64,000 bases of DNA, taken from Cryptomeria japonica. Its lineage: Eukaryota; Streptophyta; Pinopsida; Cupressales; Cupressaceae. The notes below the pieces were generated by a model. It was not told where the DNA came from. It ran no database searches and worked only from the letters and a program-made list of their open reading frames with translations. The stretch lies in NCBI RefSeq assembly GCF_030272615.1, contig NC_081405.1, forward strand, positions 611,567,065 through 611,631,064, written 5' to 3'. The translations under genes and the position numbers were made by a program. Positions 1 through 11,411 of this stretch are shown here, piece after piece (within the stretch, counting starts at the first letter, position 1; every line of letters begins with the position of its first letter).

Positions 1-158
1 TGTAAGCCCAGTTGAAGCTGGTTGCACCACTGCAAACCTAGGTATGAAATAGAAAAAATTGAAATTTTGACAATGGTACCACTTAATAAACTGAAACCAT
101 ATTATATCTGATGTTTCAGAATGTTGCAGAAACAAAATAATACTTGATCACTATAATC

Positions 159-1154
159 CAAGGTTGCACGGGTACGGGTACTTGGAAACGCTGGAGACTG
201 GTACCAGTACGGCTATTATTTCAAAATAGGAGACGGGGTACTTGGAGACACCAAAATTTTTTTAAAATATAATTTAATAATTTATAGAAAATCTAAAAAT
301 ATAATGACATTGAACTTTAAAAACAAGAATGACTATTATTTGTAGGTGATAAAATTTAAAATCAGATTAAAATTATTTGCAGACTGAGCCGCTCATGATT
401 GCAGGCTAAGTCACAAGGTTCGAATTTGTGTTCAAGTTCAGCAACAATAAAATTCGAATGAAGTTTGGCGAGGGAAAAAAATTCTGGAAAAAATTCGACA
501 TTTAATTCGTCTTACATAAATTTAAATTTAAGAAAATATATAAATAATAAATCCAGTAAGTCATCAAATAATTTAAGAATACTAAATTTGAAATTGAATT
601 ATATTACAAAATAAAATAGTCAAATGTATTATTTATTAAAATAAAATAACTGTATTAAATTTAAAATAAATATGAATATTTTCACTTATTAAATTAGAAT
701 TATTAAAAATACAATACATTATAATAAATTTAAAACTAATATAATACAAATGGATTTGAAATTTTAATTTTAATTTGTTGATTAATAAATAGTATGTTAA
801 ATTTTTATTAAAAATGGTCGCCATTTTTCAATGACTTCATTTCCCCTCGCATGGAAAGTGCAATGGACTTCATTTCTGTCATTTGCAGAGAACGAGGAAA
901 AAATTCATTTCAGCCCGGCTTTCTCTCCTGCTCTGTTGAATATATTTAAAATGGGATCCGCTCTAGGGCTTCTTTTTATGCATTTGCAAGGGACGGTGTT
1001 TTCTAGGGTTTTTTAACCCACATTTGCAAGGGACGATGGGAGATGGGCAGATACGTTAGCGAAGCGTCTCCTCTCTAAGGGGACGCTTCCCACCATGTTT
1101 CCAATGCGGAATACACATCCCAAGGGGTTGGGTACGCGTACCCATGCAACCTTG
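159..1154. mobile_element. Non-autonomous hAT-like DNA transposon (996 bp)
   Basis: The left end reads CAAGGTTGCACGGGTACG and the right end, on the opposite strand, CAAGGTTGCATGGGTACG. About 20 of the first 22 bases of the terminal inverted repeats match. The flanks are TATAATC on the left and TAGAATC on the right, an imperfect 7-bp target duplication, which fits hAT insertion (7-8 bp). The interior is AT-rich (about 480-800) with a GC-richer right part (830-1130) and has no transposase. The termini are seen directly; assignment to hAT is inferred from terminus style and duplication length. Confidence 0.6.
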
Positions 1155-2127
1155 TAGAATCTATTCTAGGGTAAATTCTAGCTCTCAAAATTAAAATTGC
1201 TGAAGATTAAATATTATATAATACCACAGATCTAAACTGCTAAGAAAGAAAACATTACACCTATTGGAAAATAAATGGTTGTATCCAAAAAGTCGTGAAT
1301 TTATACTGCAAACACAACCCATGACCTATGTTAAGGTAATATCCAAGTGCCTCACCTAACTGAAGCAGATAACTATAAGAGAAGTAACATGGGATGGCCC
1401 ATAGATATAAAATCTAGCAATACAATTGATTTGGAGAAACCAATTCAAGGAAAGGGTTGTTATGTATCAAAAACTAATGCACCTAGTGCTAGAGGTTCTT
1501 TAGAAGTTGATTTTCATACTTTTCCTAATTTCTCGCGTGTCTTACAAATATGTCCTTTTGTCAATTAGAAACAAAATTAGCTTTAAGTTACTATCTCACA
1601 TACATAAAATTAACAGGTTCGGAAACGGAGAGTGATTGAAAGTTGTCTCACATTTCACAAAATGAAAAGTTTGCAAGGGGGAAATCTATTATAAAAAAAT
1701 CTCCTATGTTGTAGTAGTTAATGTTATGCTATATGCTTTTATCTTCTATTAAAAGCATATTTTTGTGTGCAGGTTTAACCTTGAGTTTTGGCCAATGAAA
1801 CGCCCATATTAACCTAGATTTTCTCTGAATCAACATCCACACCTTTCCAAGAAAGTAATATTTTCTTCAACATACCATCCCAAATACTTCACAAAAAATC
1901 TTAAGTTTTGTTTCTTTGCAGATCTGGGTATTATTAAGCATTCTATATTTTTAGTTTTCAGATATAGGGCTTACCCAGGACTTTTTACAGCAAATAAAAT
2001 TTATTTTTCAGTGTTTTCTAACTTAAGATATCATACAGTTCAAGTTTTCCAGTAATTTCATTGCAAATTTTCATTTTGTCTATTTCAGACCTAGAGTTTT
2101 CACCTATAGCTTGCAACAGTATAGTCA
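1155..2127. other. Intergenic sequence, nothing recognised
   Basis: AT-rich unique-looking sequence. The short open frame at 1347-1568 has no recognisable motif. No repeat, promoter or RNA gene could be supported. Confidence 0.4.
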
Positions 2128-2334
2128 GCTAAAGCTGGGTTTACAGCAAGTGAAGCAGAGAGATTTATCAAACAGCTCTTATGGCCATATCATGACAAAG
2201 ATGGAACTGTTGGCAACCTATATACTGACTAACAAGGAGATGCAGATAGTCGTGTTGGTGTTTTGAGTGAGGAGAAGAGAAAGGAGAAATTGCAGGTGGA
2301 AGTTGTAAATGAACAGTGTTGGACCATGAAATGA
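2128..2334 (+). pseudogene. Exon-like fragment, unrecognised protein
   Basis: The plus frame reads like protein: FTASEAERFIKQLLWPYH, then DKDGTVGNLYTD, a TAA stop at 2230, then QGDADSRVGVLSEEKRKEK in the same frame, ending at a TGA at 2332. Composition (charged, helix-like, no low complexity) is more protein-like than neighbouring frames, and the frame resumes after the stop. I do not recognise the family. It may be an exon of a decayed low-copy gene or chance; a second frame across the same bases is also open to 2267, so the call is weak. Confidence 0.25.
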
Positions 2335-2945
2335 GGTGGCTTCCACAAACCAGTTTGAACTTGAAAATAGCTTAGTGTGCAACTCATGGACTGAAACATG
2401 CAAGGACATTGCAATCAGCCCTACCATTTAATTAATCCTTGATTGCTTAAATTTGCAAATGTGAAAACTATTGATAGGTTGTGTTGTATCATCTCTTCTT
2501 CCAATGTTGCAAAAATTAGAACTAGGCATCATGTGTCCTTTTTTAGGTTACACTTGGTTTGGTGTGTTCTTATTATTTAAGTCAGGGTTCTATTACAACC
2601 CTTAGGTGACCAACTTACTGCACAAAAGTGCAGTTTATCACAAAAGAAATGTACCAGCATAAAAGGAACCCTAGGATCTAAAATATTGCTAAGAACGAAA
2701 ACACTAAAATTATGAAAGCAAAAACTAAAGAAATTGTTGAAGACTTGACTAAGGAATTGATTTTATTGGGTGTTATGGATCCACACATGGGGAGTTTATA
2801 AGGCCAAAGATACTAGAGCGTGCATTTTTATAATTAGAGATGATAAACACACTATAAATAAAATGAATTATATGTGTCATGACTGATAATAACTAAAACA
2901 AAAATAGAAGCATTCTGTGCAAATTTGAAACATTGAACAACTCAC

Positions 2946-4612
2946 CTAAAGCTATCCTGCATTTGACTTCTAACCCAGATACGTCAACGAGGCTTCATGC
3001 TATCATACTAAGACCTCTCTTTTTAAACCACATATCCTTGATATAGAAAGCATTTGTGCTACAAGCCCTTGCAACAGGGGTATATATTTTGTTGAATATC
3101 CTCAAATGCATATCAGATAACAAGATAGCAATATTAATACCAAATATTATGTCCAAGTGAAATATATATGCTTGAAACCAATAAATTATGCATAAATCAC
3201 ATCAGAATTGACAGCTCACCTTTAAATTAGCCAATGAAGTATTTTCTCCATTCAAGCTTGATGGCAAATCGAGAGCACAATCTCTCCATGTAATGCCTGC
3301 ATTTTATACATCTCATTGTCATATACAATACCTTTGCAGGATTGATAAAAATGTTCTATCAATTCCATTATTTACAAAAGGGTATTCAAACATAAAATTC
3401 TTTCCATTATCTTTTGGCTCATTTCATTAAGACAATGCCGAGATAACTACTCAAGCTGGTAGTTTGCTTCACAACAGAAGCTACATAGAAAAGTTTGATC
3501 CTAAATTTTGGTCTTTATAGGTCGCAGGTACAAATGAGCTTTGCTAGTATTTTACAGTTTCCGGCAAGTATTTTGATTTTACATGTCCATTTGTACCTGC
3601 TTTCCCCCTTTCTATTGCTCCTCTCAGGGTTATATAGGAATCTGAAAATAATTGCACTTTGTGATATCTGCCCATCAAATGAACCAAGCCATTTTAACAG
3701 CTTTATACAAGAAGATATAACTATCATTGAAAAGGTTGTCAAAAAGAATGATACACAAGAGAAGTTAGAAGTTTGTCCCAATGCATATCACAGCAAGGAA
3801 ATCCATCCTACAACATATGGTATTTTTGGTATAAATATTGCAGGTTCTACTTGTTAGTGCTACGAAAATTTTATTTTAATTGCTTACTATGTAGGTCACA
3901 TCCTTGCAACATCTATGCTCAAAAATTGGATCTTGTACAACTCGGAACCCTATTGTATTGAATCGAGAAATATTCAGAGTTTGACTGTTTATAATTGTTT
4001 GCCGAAGGTCCCAAAACATAACTTCACTCAATATGATTTCCAAGGGGGAAACTTGTTATCATGCTCTAGACAATTCATCTTCCAAGAGATCCAATTAATC
4101 TTCCAATGCAGAGCTTGAGTTAAAAAATCAGCAATAATTAGCATGACGACACATTACATAGCCGGCAATTTACTAAATTGCCAACACATCACCAAGGATG
4201 CACAAGAACTAAGATTGTGCATAACAAACCAATGCACACAGGCTCAATCAAATTGCACATTTAAGAGAAAGTGTCCATAGAAAAATCATCTTAGCAACCC
4301 ATAGACTTCTACACATGATCTCTGAAGTCAGAGCACATGTACAAACCACATCAAAAGTTTGTGTACCCCAATCAACAAATGCACAAAGCAAAGCAAAGCA
4401 TAAAACATGACAAACAAAGAAATGTACCAACAAGACCCTTGTACACCAAACATACTTTCAGGCAATGGAAGATGCATGATTCCCAGGATGCTCCCGCATC
4501 GTTACTGCATAGGAAAGCAGGGTTTGTTTCAAAACTAGAGAAATCTTTTTCTCTATCCATTCTTGTTGGAAAACCAGCTTCAGCTCCTCTTCCAAACCAG
4601 AAAACATGCTTT
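2946..4612 (-). pseudogene. Possible multi-exon gene remnant, unrecognised
   Basis: Three minus-strand pieces look like spliced exons. (a) 4612-4456 follows a TCACAG acceptor and encodes MFSGLEEELKLVFQQEW followed by about 30 further helical residues; it meets a TGA at 4460-4458 just before a GTATGT donor. (b) 3296-3220 follows a TGCAG acceptor, encodes ITWRDCALDLPSSLNGE and ends at a GTGAGC donor. (c) About 3065-2946 encodes TNAFYIKDMWFKKRGLSM, has one in-frame TGA, and ends at a GTGAG donor. Same-strand order and canonical splice sites support a decayed gene, but reading-phase continuity between pieces could not be shown. The family is not recognised. Confidence 0.3.
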
Positions 4613-5125
4613 CTGTGAGACCCCAAAAGACAATGGGACTATTAGCAATGAAAGGCTCTAAGCAGTGATTTTATTTTCAGAAGAATAGTATTGCGTATGT
4701 TTCCTTCAAATTACTTTGTATTAATTTTATTGCTATTAGAATAGGGCAAGTCAACTAGTCTATAAATGTTCTACATAAATATACCAAGTTGTTTCCTATA
4801 ATTTGTTTCCTATAATTTATCTCATTGCTATTATAACAGTGTAAATAAACTCCATTAAATTTGTACTACATAAATATACTAGTGTTTTCTACAAATTATC
4901 AACTGCAAAAGAAAACTATTTTGTTTTCCGCTCAACAACTGCACTGATATGAGACATATCCTGCAAGATCGTCAATCCATAACAGTTGGTTTCAAAATAG
5001 TTTGCACTTTGCAGCACAAAAACACGATTACAAATCTGATGTGGCTGTTTTCTTTTTCAGAATTTATTGGGGATTACTCATCAAATTCTCTGTAAGATTA
5101 AAATTAGAAAGATTATCACTTGCAG

Positions 5126-5225
5126 GTTCAACATTGCATATTTACAAGAGAGAAATGTAGAGCTATGTTACCGAATCAGCAGGAAAACCAAGCTGGATTC
5201 AGATGCAATTCAGCTGTGGACTCAG
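5126..5225 (+). pseudogene. Exon-like fragment with canonical splice sites
   Basis: A TTGCAG acceptor and a GTAGGG donor bracket 100 bases that are open in two frames. The more protein-like frame gives FNIAYLQERNVELCYRISR followed by KTKLDSDAIQLWTQ. It lies on the opposite strand to the exon-like pieces at 2.9-4.6 kb, so it is a different locus or a chance match. No family recognised. Confidence 0.22.
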
Positions 5226-5239
5226 GTAGGGCTTAAGAT

Positions 5240-6537
5240 TTGAGCAGTCAGAATCAAGTGGAAACAGCAAAGGGCATACCCAGGCAATTCCAAATCAATT
5301 CCAAGACAATTCCAGAATTGGGAAAATTCAAGGCAATTCATTTGACTTTTGGGCAGTCTGAAACCCTAAACAACCAGCATATAACACATTTCATGCTTTT
5401 AATGACTCCCAGCAACAGAAAAAATGCATTTTTGTATGTTGAACGAATTGCAGTAACAGCAAACAGGTAAAGGAATGAGGGTAGGCTACAGCAAACAGTC
5501 AAGCATTTACCATCTGCAACAAACAACAACAACTCAGAAATAAAAAAACAGTCACCAACTTGGCAATAACCAAAGGTATTCATCATTTATGCTGCTCCCA
5601 GTTTGACTAGCCTGGGTTATAAATTTTTAATGAAATCAAACTTAGGGTTTTTATTTCTTAAGATTTAGTAAATCATATGCAGACAAACTCCAGTCACAAA
5701 GTTTAAGATTTAAAAATTAATATTAATCATAATGTAAATTTAAAAGTTTATATACCACTTTTAATATTGTATCATACTGAAGTGTAATATGATAAATTTA
5801 TATACCGTTTTAAAGTTTTAGTCATAATGTAGATTTAATATTTATCATAATAAAAATTTATCATAAGTGATAAAAAATGCTATATAAATTTTATTTACAT
5901 ATTAAATATATGATTTTAAAATTTTGATTATAAAGTCTAAAATTTAATATTTGAAATTATAATTGTTTCACTTTCCAAACAAGGACAACACAAACTGAAC
6001 TACACAGATTATCAGCTCATAAACTGTTTCATAATTTTAACTGTTTGGATTCTAATATATATTGTCCAATGTTTGTTTTCTAAGGCCGATTCCATCTCTC
6101 CTTTGACCAAGTCCCTTCAAAATCAATCTAAATTCATCTCAATGAAGCTATATAGAAATGATACAGAAGAATCTCAGCGGTGGGGCATATGTTCAGATAT
6201 GTAGCGGGTGTGCTCAAATGTATACAAGCTCATACAATGGAGTAAAAAAATGTTTGTGTGTCATTTCTAGCATGGGAATCAAAGTTATCTAGGAAAGGAT
6301 GGTGTACCAACTCATAAAATAGCAGAATATGTCAAAGAGAAAGCAAAAGTAGATGCAAGAGTTGTCCATAGAATAGGGATCATAAAAAAACCCCCACTTC
6401 CCGATCTCATAGTGTTATCCTTGATGTTATACTAAAGAGCCACCCATTTTTGGGCAAAAATGAATAGGAGCCCATTAATGTGAAGAGAACAAAGAGTCCA
6501 TTAAATAGGACATGTCAACATGACACTAGAGAGATAT
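5240..6537. other. AT-rich intergenic sequence
   Basis: 5270-5345 is rich in CAATTC words. 5690-5960 contains repeated TAAATTTA and TTTATATACC words, a decayed AT-rich repeat. Nothing coding is supported. Confidence 0.4.
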
Positions 6538-7204
6538 GTTATATCCCCTCTTTGAGATTAAGGACTTGTTGTGACCTTTTCACACATCACCCCATTGAGA
6601 ATGGGGACCCTCCCCTTTTTCCTGCTTTCTAGGGTTTTTGTTAGAACCTTGTGACCTTCTGGCGTCAGTATTGCCCATTTTGTCAGTTTTGAATGGTCTG
6701 AGTTTTGAAGTGGTGAGTCAATTTGTGCAAACTAAGGTCAGAACAGGAGTCTAGACACCGTCAAAGTGCCTAGAAAGGCCGAAGGACGAAGATTGCAATT
6801 GATTTGGGTAGATTTGGACAACTTTCTATTTTTGGAAAGTTTTGCTATTTGCTTTTTCCTATTTTTTAGGAAGTTTTGTTTTTGGCATTTTAAGCACGAT
6901 TCCCGAAATGGTTATTTTTTAGATAAAATTTCCTATTTTTTTAGGGATGCTTGCTTTTTCTATTTTTGGAAAGGGGATCTAGGGTTTGCATTATTGGTTC
7001 TGAGATTCACTAAAAATGATCGTAAAATTCCTCTGAAATTCAAGTTTTGTTCCAAAAAGCCAAATTCCTAGATTTTAGGGATCCACAGGAATTCGGTGGA
7101 TAAATGGACTTGGAGTGTGAATTTCAAATTTCAAACAAATTCGAGAAGAATTGCACAAGTTGTGAAAATTTTAAGTTTTGATCTCATGGTGCATAAGTTT
7201 GACC

Positions 7205-7885
7205 AAGTCCGCCTAGCAATGAAGATCAGAGGGTCAAGACTTAGACAAAGTCCACCCTGAATGAGTCTCACAATGAACCAAGTCCGCCCTCACCTTTGTG
7301 CATAAGTGTCATGAAGTCCGCTTTGGAAGGGACTTAACTTGGTCAAGGAAGCAATGAACTCCACCATGTATAAGGTGCACAAGTCAAGCAAAGTCCGCCT
7401 TGAAGAGGTATACAAAGTGCACAGGTTTGATGAAGTCCACCTTCACCTAGGAATAGAAATAATTAAGTCCGCCCCATGATGGAGAAAGAAACTCGCAAAG
7501 TCCGCCATGTGTAAGGTGAAGAGGGAGACAAGTCAATTCAAGTCCGCCTTGAAGTGTGTGGAGACAGCAAGTCAGAGGTGCATGAAGTTAAGAAAGTCCG
7601 CCCAAAGATAAGGAAGTAGCATGTGGAAGGTGCAAAGAATGAGTGAAGTCCGCCCTACCTCACTTGCAAATGGAAATAACTTCAATGAAGTCTGCCCAAG
7701 AGCATGGTGTATGGTGCCTAACTTAAGACAAGTCCGCCCTACCTCACTTGCAAATAGAAACACTTCAATGAAGTCCGCCCAAGTTTGGGGAATGAAAGGC
7801 ATGAAGTCTGCCTTCCTATTTGGGAAGAGAATCAACCAAGTCCGCCAAAATCATGGATAATGGAAACAAATTCATTAAGTCTGCC
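7205..7885 (+). repeat. AAGTCCGCC motif array, about 18 copies
   Basis: Eleven exact AAGTCCGCC words start at 7205, 7280, 7391, 7465, 7498, 7540, 7594, 7646, 7730, 7771 and 7838. One-base variants lie at 7248, 7314, 7433, 7688, 7804 and 7877, and a two-base variant at 7357. Sequence between them is mostly unrelated. All copies have the same orientation. Intervals are 32-34, 41-43 or 52-54 bp with one exception (39). The region is not translated as one frame, so this is not a protein repeat. Confidence 0.85.
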
Positions 7886-7945
7886 CTCATGAGATACTTG
7901 CCAATTTGGAAGGAAAGAAGGTGATGTCAGCAAGATTTATCTTCC

Positions 7946-8245
7946 AAGTTCGAACTGAGACAGATTTAGAAGGTTTTTGAAAGAGAAAGATTGAAGAGCA
8001 AGTTCGAGTTACAACTGAAAATTGTTTTAGAAACTTGCATTTTTGAACTGAGATTGAGAGTTTGAACTAGATAAGGGATGACAAGTCAACTGAGGATCAA
8101 ATTAGAAACTTTTTTTGCAGATTCGAAGGACTGAGGACTAAATAGAAACAAATTTTAGGAAGATTTCTGAGTTTCTAATTGAGAATTCGAACTCTAATGC
8201 AAATACCTTCTTCATTCTTTCATTTCTTCATTTGAAGTTCGAACT
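7946..8245 (+). repeat. AGTTCGAACT-type motif array, 4-6 copies
   Basis: Palindromic AAGTTCGAACT or close variants occur at 7946, 8000, 8193 and 8235, with weaker TTTGAACT forms near 8039 and 8058. The array directly follows the AAGTCCGCC array and precedes ORF1-A. Spacing is less regular than in the first array. Confidence 0.5.
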
Positions 8246-8936
8246 TTCAAGAGCAAGTTGAGAGTGTTTAAGAGAGATTTTGTGCAGGTGAAGGACATTT
8301 TGAAGAGTTTTTGCAGGTTGGAAGTGATTTCAAAGGAGATTTCAAGTATAAGTCTGAGATTTTCAACAATTTTTCACAAGTTCATACACAGATTTTAGAA
8401 GAACCTTGACTGTTTGAAGGACAGATTCTCTGATTTTCTGAGATACACCTCTGAGTTTTACCTTCAAGCAGCTTCTTTACCCTTCTTTCTTATTCTTTCG
8501 AAGGTGAAAATGAATCTTATGGGCAGATTATTGGGTTTCTTACCTGATTCTTTTCAAAGTTTTCAAAGAGAAAGAACAAATTCAACTAATTTCCCTTCTT
8601 TTCTTTCTCATTTTCTGCCCTATAAGCGAGTTAGAATGAATTTAATTAAATTTTCTTGGACATAGTTTGCTCTCAGGTTTTGATTTTTTTTTTAAATCAG
8701 ACCTTGAACTTCTTAAGTTTGGCGATTTTCAAGGGTTTTCTTAAGATTTTCAGAATATTAGAATGTTGAAAAACCTCAATTTTAAGGCTAAGTGTGGGAA
8801 AGAAAGAGTGAAAATCATAATATACTTAGCTACCAAATCCCAAAATCATACCTAAAATGCAGATCCTAACTTAAATTTGTTTTTTCTTTTTGCAGATTTG
8901 GATGACCTCCGAGGTTGAACATCGCGCAAGGTCAGG

Positions 8937-11411
8937 ATGAAGTTCCAAGTTGACAAAGATTCCCCTCTAGAATCAAAAATAAACTCTAAGTGGAAACAAG
9001 TGGGAGATACAAACCTAGGACACATAAACCTTAGGGAGTTCAAGAAACGGAAGCACAGCACAGACACTCAATTTCCTACAGTGATAGCAAGGAAGATGAT
9101 GCGGAATGGGATAGTGCAGGCTACTGGTTTCCTTCCAACAATGCAATGCACTGAGTTGATAGTAGAGTGTTTCAAGCATTATAACCCGGAGAATAGAGAG
9201 ATAGTGGTGCTTGATGGAAGGATTCTCACAAATATTGGAGAAGTAGCAATTAGAGAGGCCTTTTGCATTCCTGAATACCACAACACGGTCTATATGACCA
9301 GGGATGAAGCAACCCAACTATACAATGACAATGTAGAAGAATATGCTAATATCAACCATTCATGGTTGGAGAAACCTTGGAAAGGTGTTTCCAAGATACC
9401 TAAGCTCCTTGTGAGAGCATATTTCAAAGAAGATTACGGAGACCTCATCGTTTTACTGAACAGCGTCATGGGCAGCCAGCAGGGTGCTTCCTTCAAGCCA
9501 TGGATGTACTATTTTATCCATGAGGAAACTGCTGGCGTTAAGATGATAAACTAGGCCTAGAATCATCAGTGATAATTTGGATGATCAGTTGAGAAACTTG
9601 GAGAAGAATAGAACGTTTTATATGAGCTCTTATTTGATCTATTCTTTAGCCAGGACATACAGATATAGAGGCCTTGTGTACAAAGGAGCTGTTGGAAATA
9701 AGGAAAACCAGTTCGTTGTCTATGACTGTTATCCACAACTGCACCTGGAGGAGAAATTTCATTTGAAAAGAGTTAATGATGCATTCCTAATGCATATCAC
9801 GAGAACCCTTTAGGGAGGTCTTCATCAACGACTCTCTCAAGAGTCAAAAGATTTTATCAGCAGGTTTGGGTATTAGTATATCCAATATCCCAGGTTCACC
9901 TACTTAAGGATCCAAGGATTCTCCGGACAGCCATATAGACTACCCATGTTTCCTACAAACAGAATGGTACTACTTGAAGTAGTAGGACAGTTGGAAAACT
10001 TTATGATTGTGCAAAGAAGGAAACAAAAGAAAGGTGTATCTTCTCTTAGTATCGGAAATGGATTGGAGACATGTCCATCAACCCAAGCTGCTACACATGC
10101 CGACAAGGAGATTCAATGAGACCCATTCTTTCAATATCAAGCAAGGGGACATTTTGATCCTTTTCATCGGATGAAACAAGTTGATGGAGAAAGGTTCGAG
10201 CAAAGACCAGACCTAGAAGATTATTGGGCTAACGCAACTGATAACTTCGAGATCAGAAAGAGATTTTGGTCCAGGAACCCACTGAGCTTGATCAGGGCAT
10301 CCGAGGTATTCCGAGTGGTAGACCAACTTGAGGAAGACAATGAATATGAGCAGCCACATTATGCCACCCTGAAGAATGAACCTCTTGCTCTAGTTGATTG
10401 GACAGAATCTGAAAGATCTGACCTGGGTGACTTTATGAGAACTGAGATCGAATACTCCAAAATAGTGGGCAGCTCAGAGAACAAAGGAGCTCAAAGCAAG
10501 GAACGTTGTTTTCACCTATGATCTCATGGGGACTGATGAGTCCATGTCTTCGAATCATAGGAGTACATCGAGTAACCCAAAGAATCCAGAGAGTGTTGGG
10601 TCAAGGAAGAGAAAAGAGCCCACTGAGAATTCCATAAGGGCTAAAGGAAATAAAATCACTGGAGATGCAGATGTGAGCAGAATGCACAGGTCTGGCAAAG
10701 GTCATTCGACTATAAGCGCTACATCTACTGTTCCAGTAAGAATTGAAATTGATGAACAAGAATAGGATAGTAAAATGGGAGCTAATGAGACAGAAGTTAT
10801 TCCTCCCGTAATTGAGGAAATCATGGAGGAAATGGTTCAAGAACCAAGTCATCCCCCTATTCTCACCAAAGTTCTGGAAGTTGAGAACCCAGAACCTCAA
10901 AGAGAATTCCTCGATCGCATAGTTACTGCACCTAAGGAAGTTGAAGATAATTTTGATGAGAATGGTGTGGAACAATCAACCATCTCGGATTGGTTGAGAA
11001 AAAGAATGAAAGCCAAGGTTCCTGAGGAGGTTCATCAGGTAGAGAACACGGCAGCATTCTTGGCTGAATTAAATAAACCAGCTGAAATAAGACCACCTAA
11101 ACCAGCTAAGAAGTTCTTTTTGATTTAGAGAGATAGTGCAGGGTTCAAATCAGTACAGGTAGCAGTACCAAAAACAGGAAAAACTCAAGACAGTATTACT
11201 CCTGAGGACTATGAGGTCACTACTATAAGATTGGGGAAGACCGCCAAGATTCAGGAAGTCCAGGAATTCGATGAATCCTGCAATACCATGAAGGAAAGAT
11301 TGAACAAGGAAGTTGAAAAGAGAAAGAAGGTTGAAGCTGAGAATGAGCAATGGAAGAAGTATGTTCAACACTTAACAAAACCACTTGATCGGGAAGTACC
11401 AGTTGCTCCTC
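8937..11411 (+). pseudogene. ORF1-A, N-terminal part: large retroelement ORF1-type protein
   Basis: The first intact stretch, starting with MKFQVDKDSPLE, is 205 codons. Reading continues through several frameshifts (near 9550, 9810, 10520, 10770 and 11130) to the solo LTR at 11412. Conserved pieces: LIVECFKHYNPENREIVV and an IREAFCIP segment (9130-9260), then TYLRIQGFSGQPYRLP (about 9898-9945), shared with three other loci in this window. Later parts are acidic and low-complexity, with an NLS-like GSRKRKEP (about 10600), and end in a charged coiled-coil-like stretch (11270-11380). No gag zinc knuckle, protease or RT motif is present. Function unknown; it is the ORF1 type that lies upstream of gag in the Tat-like element at 47-61 kb. 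The start is the first ATG after a plausible splice acceptor. Confidence 0.6.

Larger units (their letters stand above)
6538..8936 (+). other. Long leader or LTR-like region upstream of ORF1-A
   Basis: A sequence starting TGTTATATCCCCTC at 6538 resembles the 5' end of the TGTAATGTCCC-type LTRs seen elsewhere in the window, but no matching end was found. Two dense motif arrays (7205-7885 and 7946-8245) fill the middle. A pyrimidine tract and TTTTTGCAG at about 8882-8895 make a plausible splice acceptor just before the ORF1-A start at 8937, suggesting a spliced 5' leader. The order LTR-leader-ORF1 is inferred. Confidence 0.35.

Noticed and set aside
636-824. 62-codon ORF in AT-rich DNA
   Set aside because: Low-complexity I/N/K/F peptide, inside a non-coding transposon.
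3495-3857. 120-codon plus-strand ORF
   Set aside because: Its first half is hydrophobic low-complexity sequence and no motif or splice context supports it.
6655-6690. Primer-binding site (TGGCGTCAGTATTGCCC) for the ORF1-A element
   Set aside because: Too many mismatches to a tRNA-Asp site and no LTR end just before it could be shown.
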